Assembly (NCBI GenBank): GCA_021205715.1
Contig: JAJPXA010000249.1
Coordinates: 1-5,256 of the forward strand
Length of the DNA: 5,256 nt
Direction of reading: 5' to 3'
Origin: Bacillota bacterium
GTDB taxonomy: Bacteria; Bacillota; Clostridia; UBA1381
Shown: in pieces, positions 5,078 to 5,256 of the stretch
How the letters are laid out: each line of letters opens with the position of its first letter
How positions within the stretch are numbered: the first letter of the stretch is position 1
Program-made: the position numbers and the translations under genes
The notes under the pieces: generated by a model
Told to the model about the DNA's origin: nothing
Databases searched by the model: none
What the model saw: the letters and a program-made list of their open reading frames with translations, nothing else

Positions 5078-5088
5078 AACCCCTCCGT

Positions 5089-5119
5089 CCTTTTGACTTT
5101 GCCTTGCAAAGTCAAAAGG
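5089..5119 (+). terminator. Strong hairpin after pgk, possible terminator without a U-tract
   Basis: Fourteen perfect base pairs, CCTTTTGACTTTGC (5089-5102) with GCAAAGTCAAAAGG (5106-5119), close on a 3-nt CTT loop, 11 nt after the pgk stop codon. The position fits a terminator or a 3'-end stabilising structure, but C-rich sequence follows instead of U residues. It may be the variable middle of a dispersed intergenic repeat that continues to 5142. Confidence 0.55.
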
Positions 5120-5121
5120 CC

Positions 5122-5256
5122 ACCTCCCCTAGTAGGGGAGGCTTGTTGTGAGAAAATTTACGAAAAGGCTCCCATAGTAAGGGAGGCTTATTGTGGGAAA
5201 GTTTACGAAAAGGCTCCCATAGTAAGGGAGGCTTATTGTGGGAAAGTTTACGAAAA
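5122..5256 (+). repeat. 45-bp tandem repeat array, at least three units, cut by window edge
   Basis: Units are 5122-5166, 5167-5211 and 5212-5256. Units 2 and 3 are identical, and unit 1 differs from them at 7 of 45 positions. Each unit carries a CTCCC/GGGAG inverted repeat and ends in TTTACGAAAA. The array reaches exactly to the last base, so it may continue. There are no unique spacers, which excludes CRISPR. The unit length is a multiple of three and at least two forward frames stay open, but no start codon with a ribosome binding site is seen and I do not call a gene. Confidence 0.88.
5123..5141 (+). repeat. GC-rich hairpin at the head of the tandem array
   Basis: CCTCCCCT (5123-5130) and AGGGGAGG (5134-5141) form an 8-bp perfect stem with an AGT loop. 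It forms most of the first half of repeat unit 1. CCCCTCCGTCC just after pgk, followed by a hairpin and then this palindrome, resembles from memory an intergenic element spread through some Clostridia genomes. Copy number cannot be tested here. Confidence 0.55.

Noticed and set aside
5122..5256. CRISPR array
   Set aside because: Units are contiguous 45-bp repeats with no unique spacers and no cas genes nearby.

Overview
The window looks like a chromosomal segment from a Gram-positive, anaerobic Bacillota of the Clostridia type. This is inferred from an N-terminal triplet of S-layer homology (SLH) domains, near-consensus sigma-A promoters, strong GGAGG-type ribosome binding sites, AT-rich spacers and intrinsic terminators. 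The species cannot be fixed from the sequence. The downstream repeats resemble, from memory only, intergenic repeats of Oscillospiraceae/Ruminococcaceae-like genomes.

Layout. Positions 1-343 are a control region: A-tracts and a small palindrome, a TTGACA-17-TACAAT promoter (81-109), and a leader of about 228 nt that is highly structured and partly built from degenerate repeats of about 59 nt. Positions 344-3478 encode a 1044-residue secreted, acidic SLH protein, probably a major S-layer or cell-surface protein. It is transcribed alone and closed by a strong intrinsic terminator (3502-3535). Positions 3536-3892 are a gene-free but crowded spacer. It holds a divergent direct repeat, an imperfect inverted repeat whose arms carry convergent promoter-like sequences, two forward promoters for the next gene, a palindrome over the -35 of the second promoter, and a very stable GC-rich hairpin just before the ribosome binding site. 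Positions 3893-5077 encode a complete phosphoglycerate kinase (pgk). Positions 5078-5256 hold two strong hairpins and a 45-bp tandem repeat that runs to the window edge.

How the genes relate. Both genes are on the + strand, but the terminator and new promoters between them indicate separate transcription units: a cell-envelope protein and a core glycolytic enzyme. Both have long structured leaders, as expected for highly expressed messages under post-transcriptional control. I see no CRISPR array, transposase, tRNA, rRNA or defence system. The two genes are of known type. The least explained parts are the structured leader of the SLH gene, the nested repeats and convergent promoters at about 3550-3800, and the tandem repeats after pgk.
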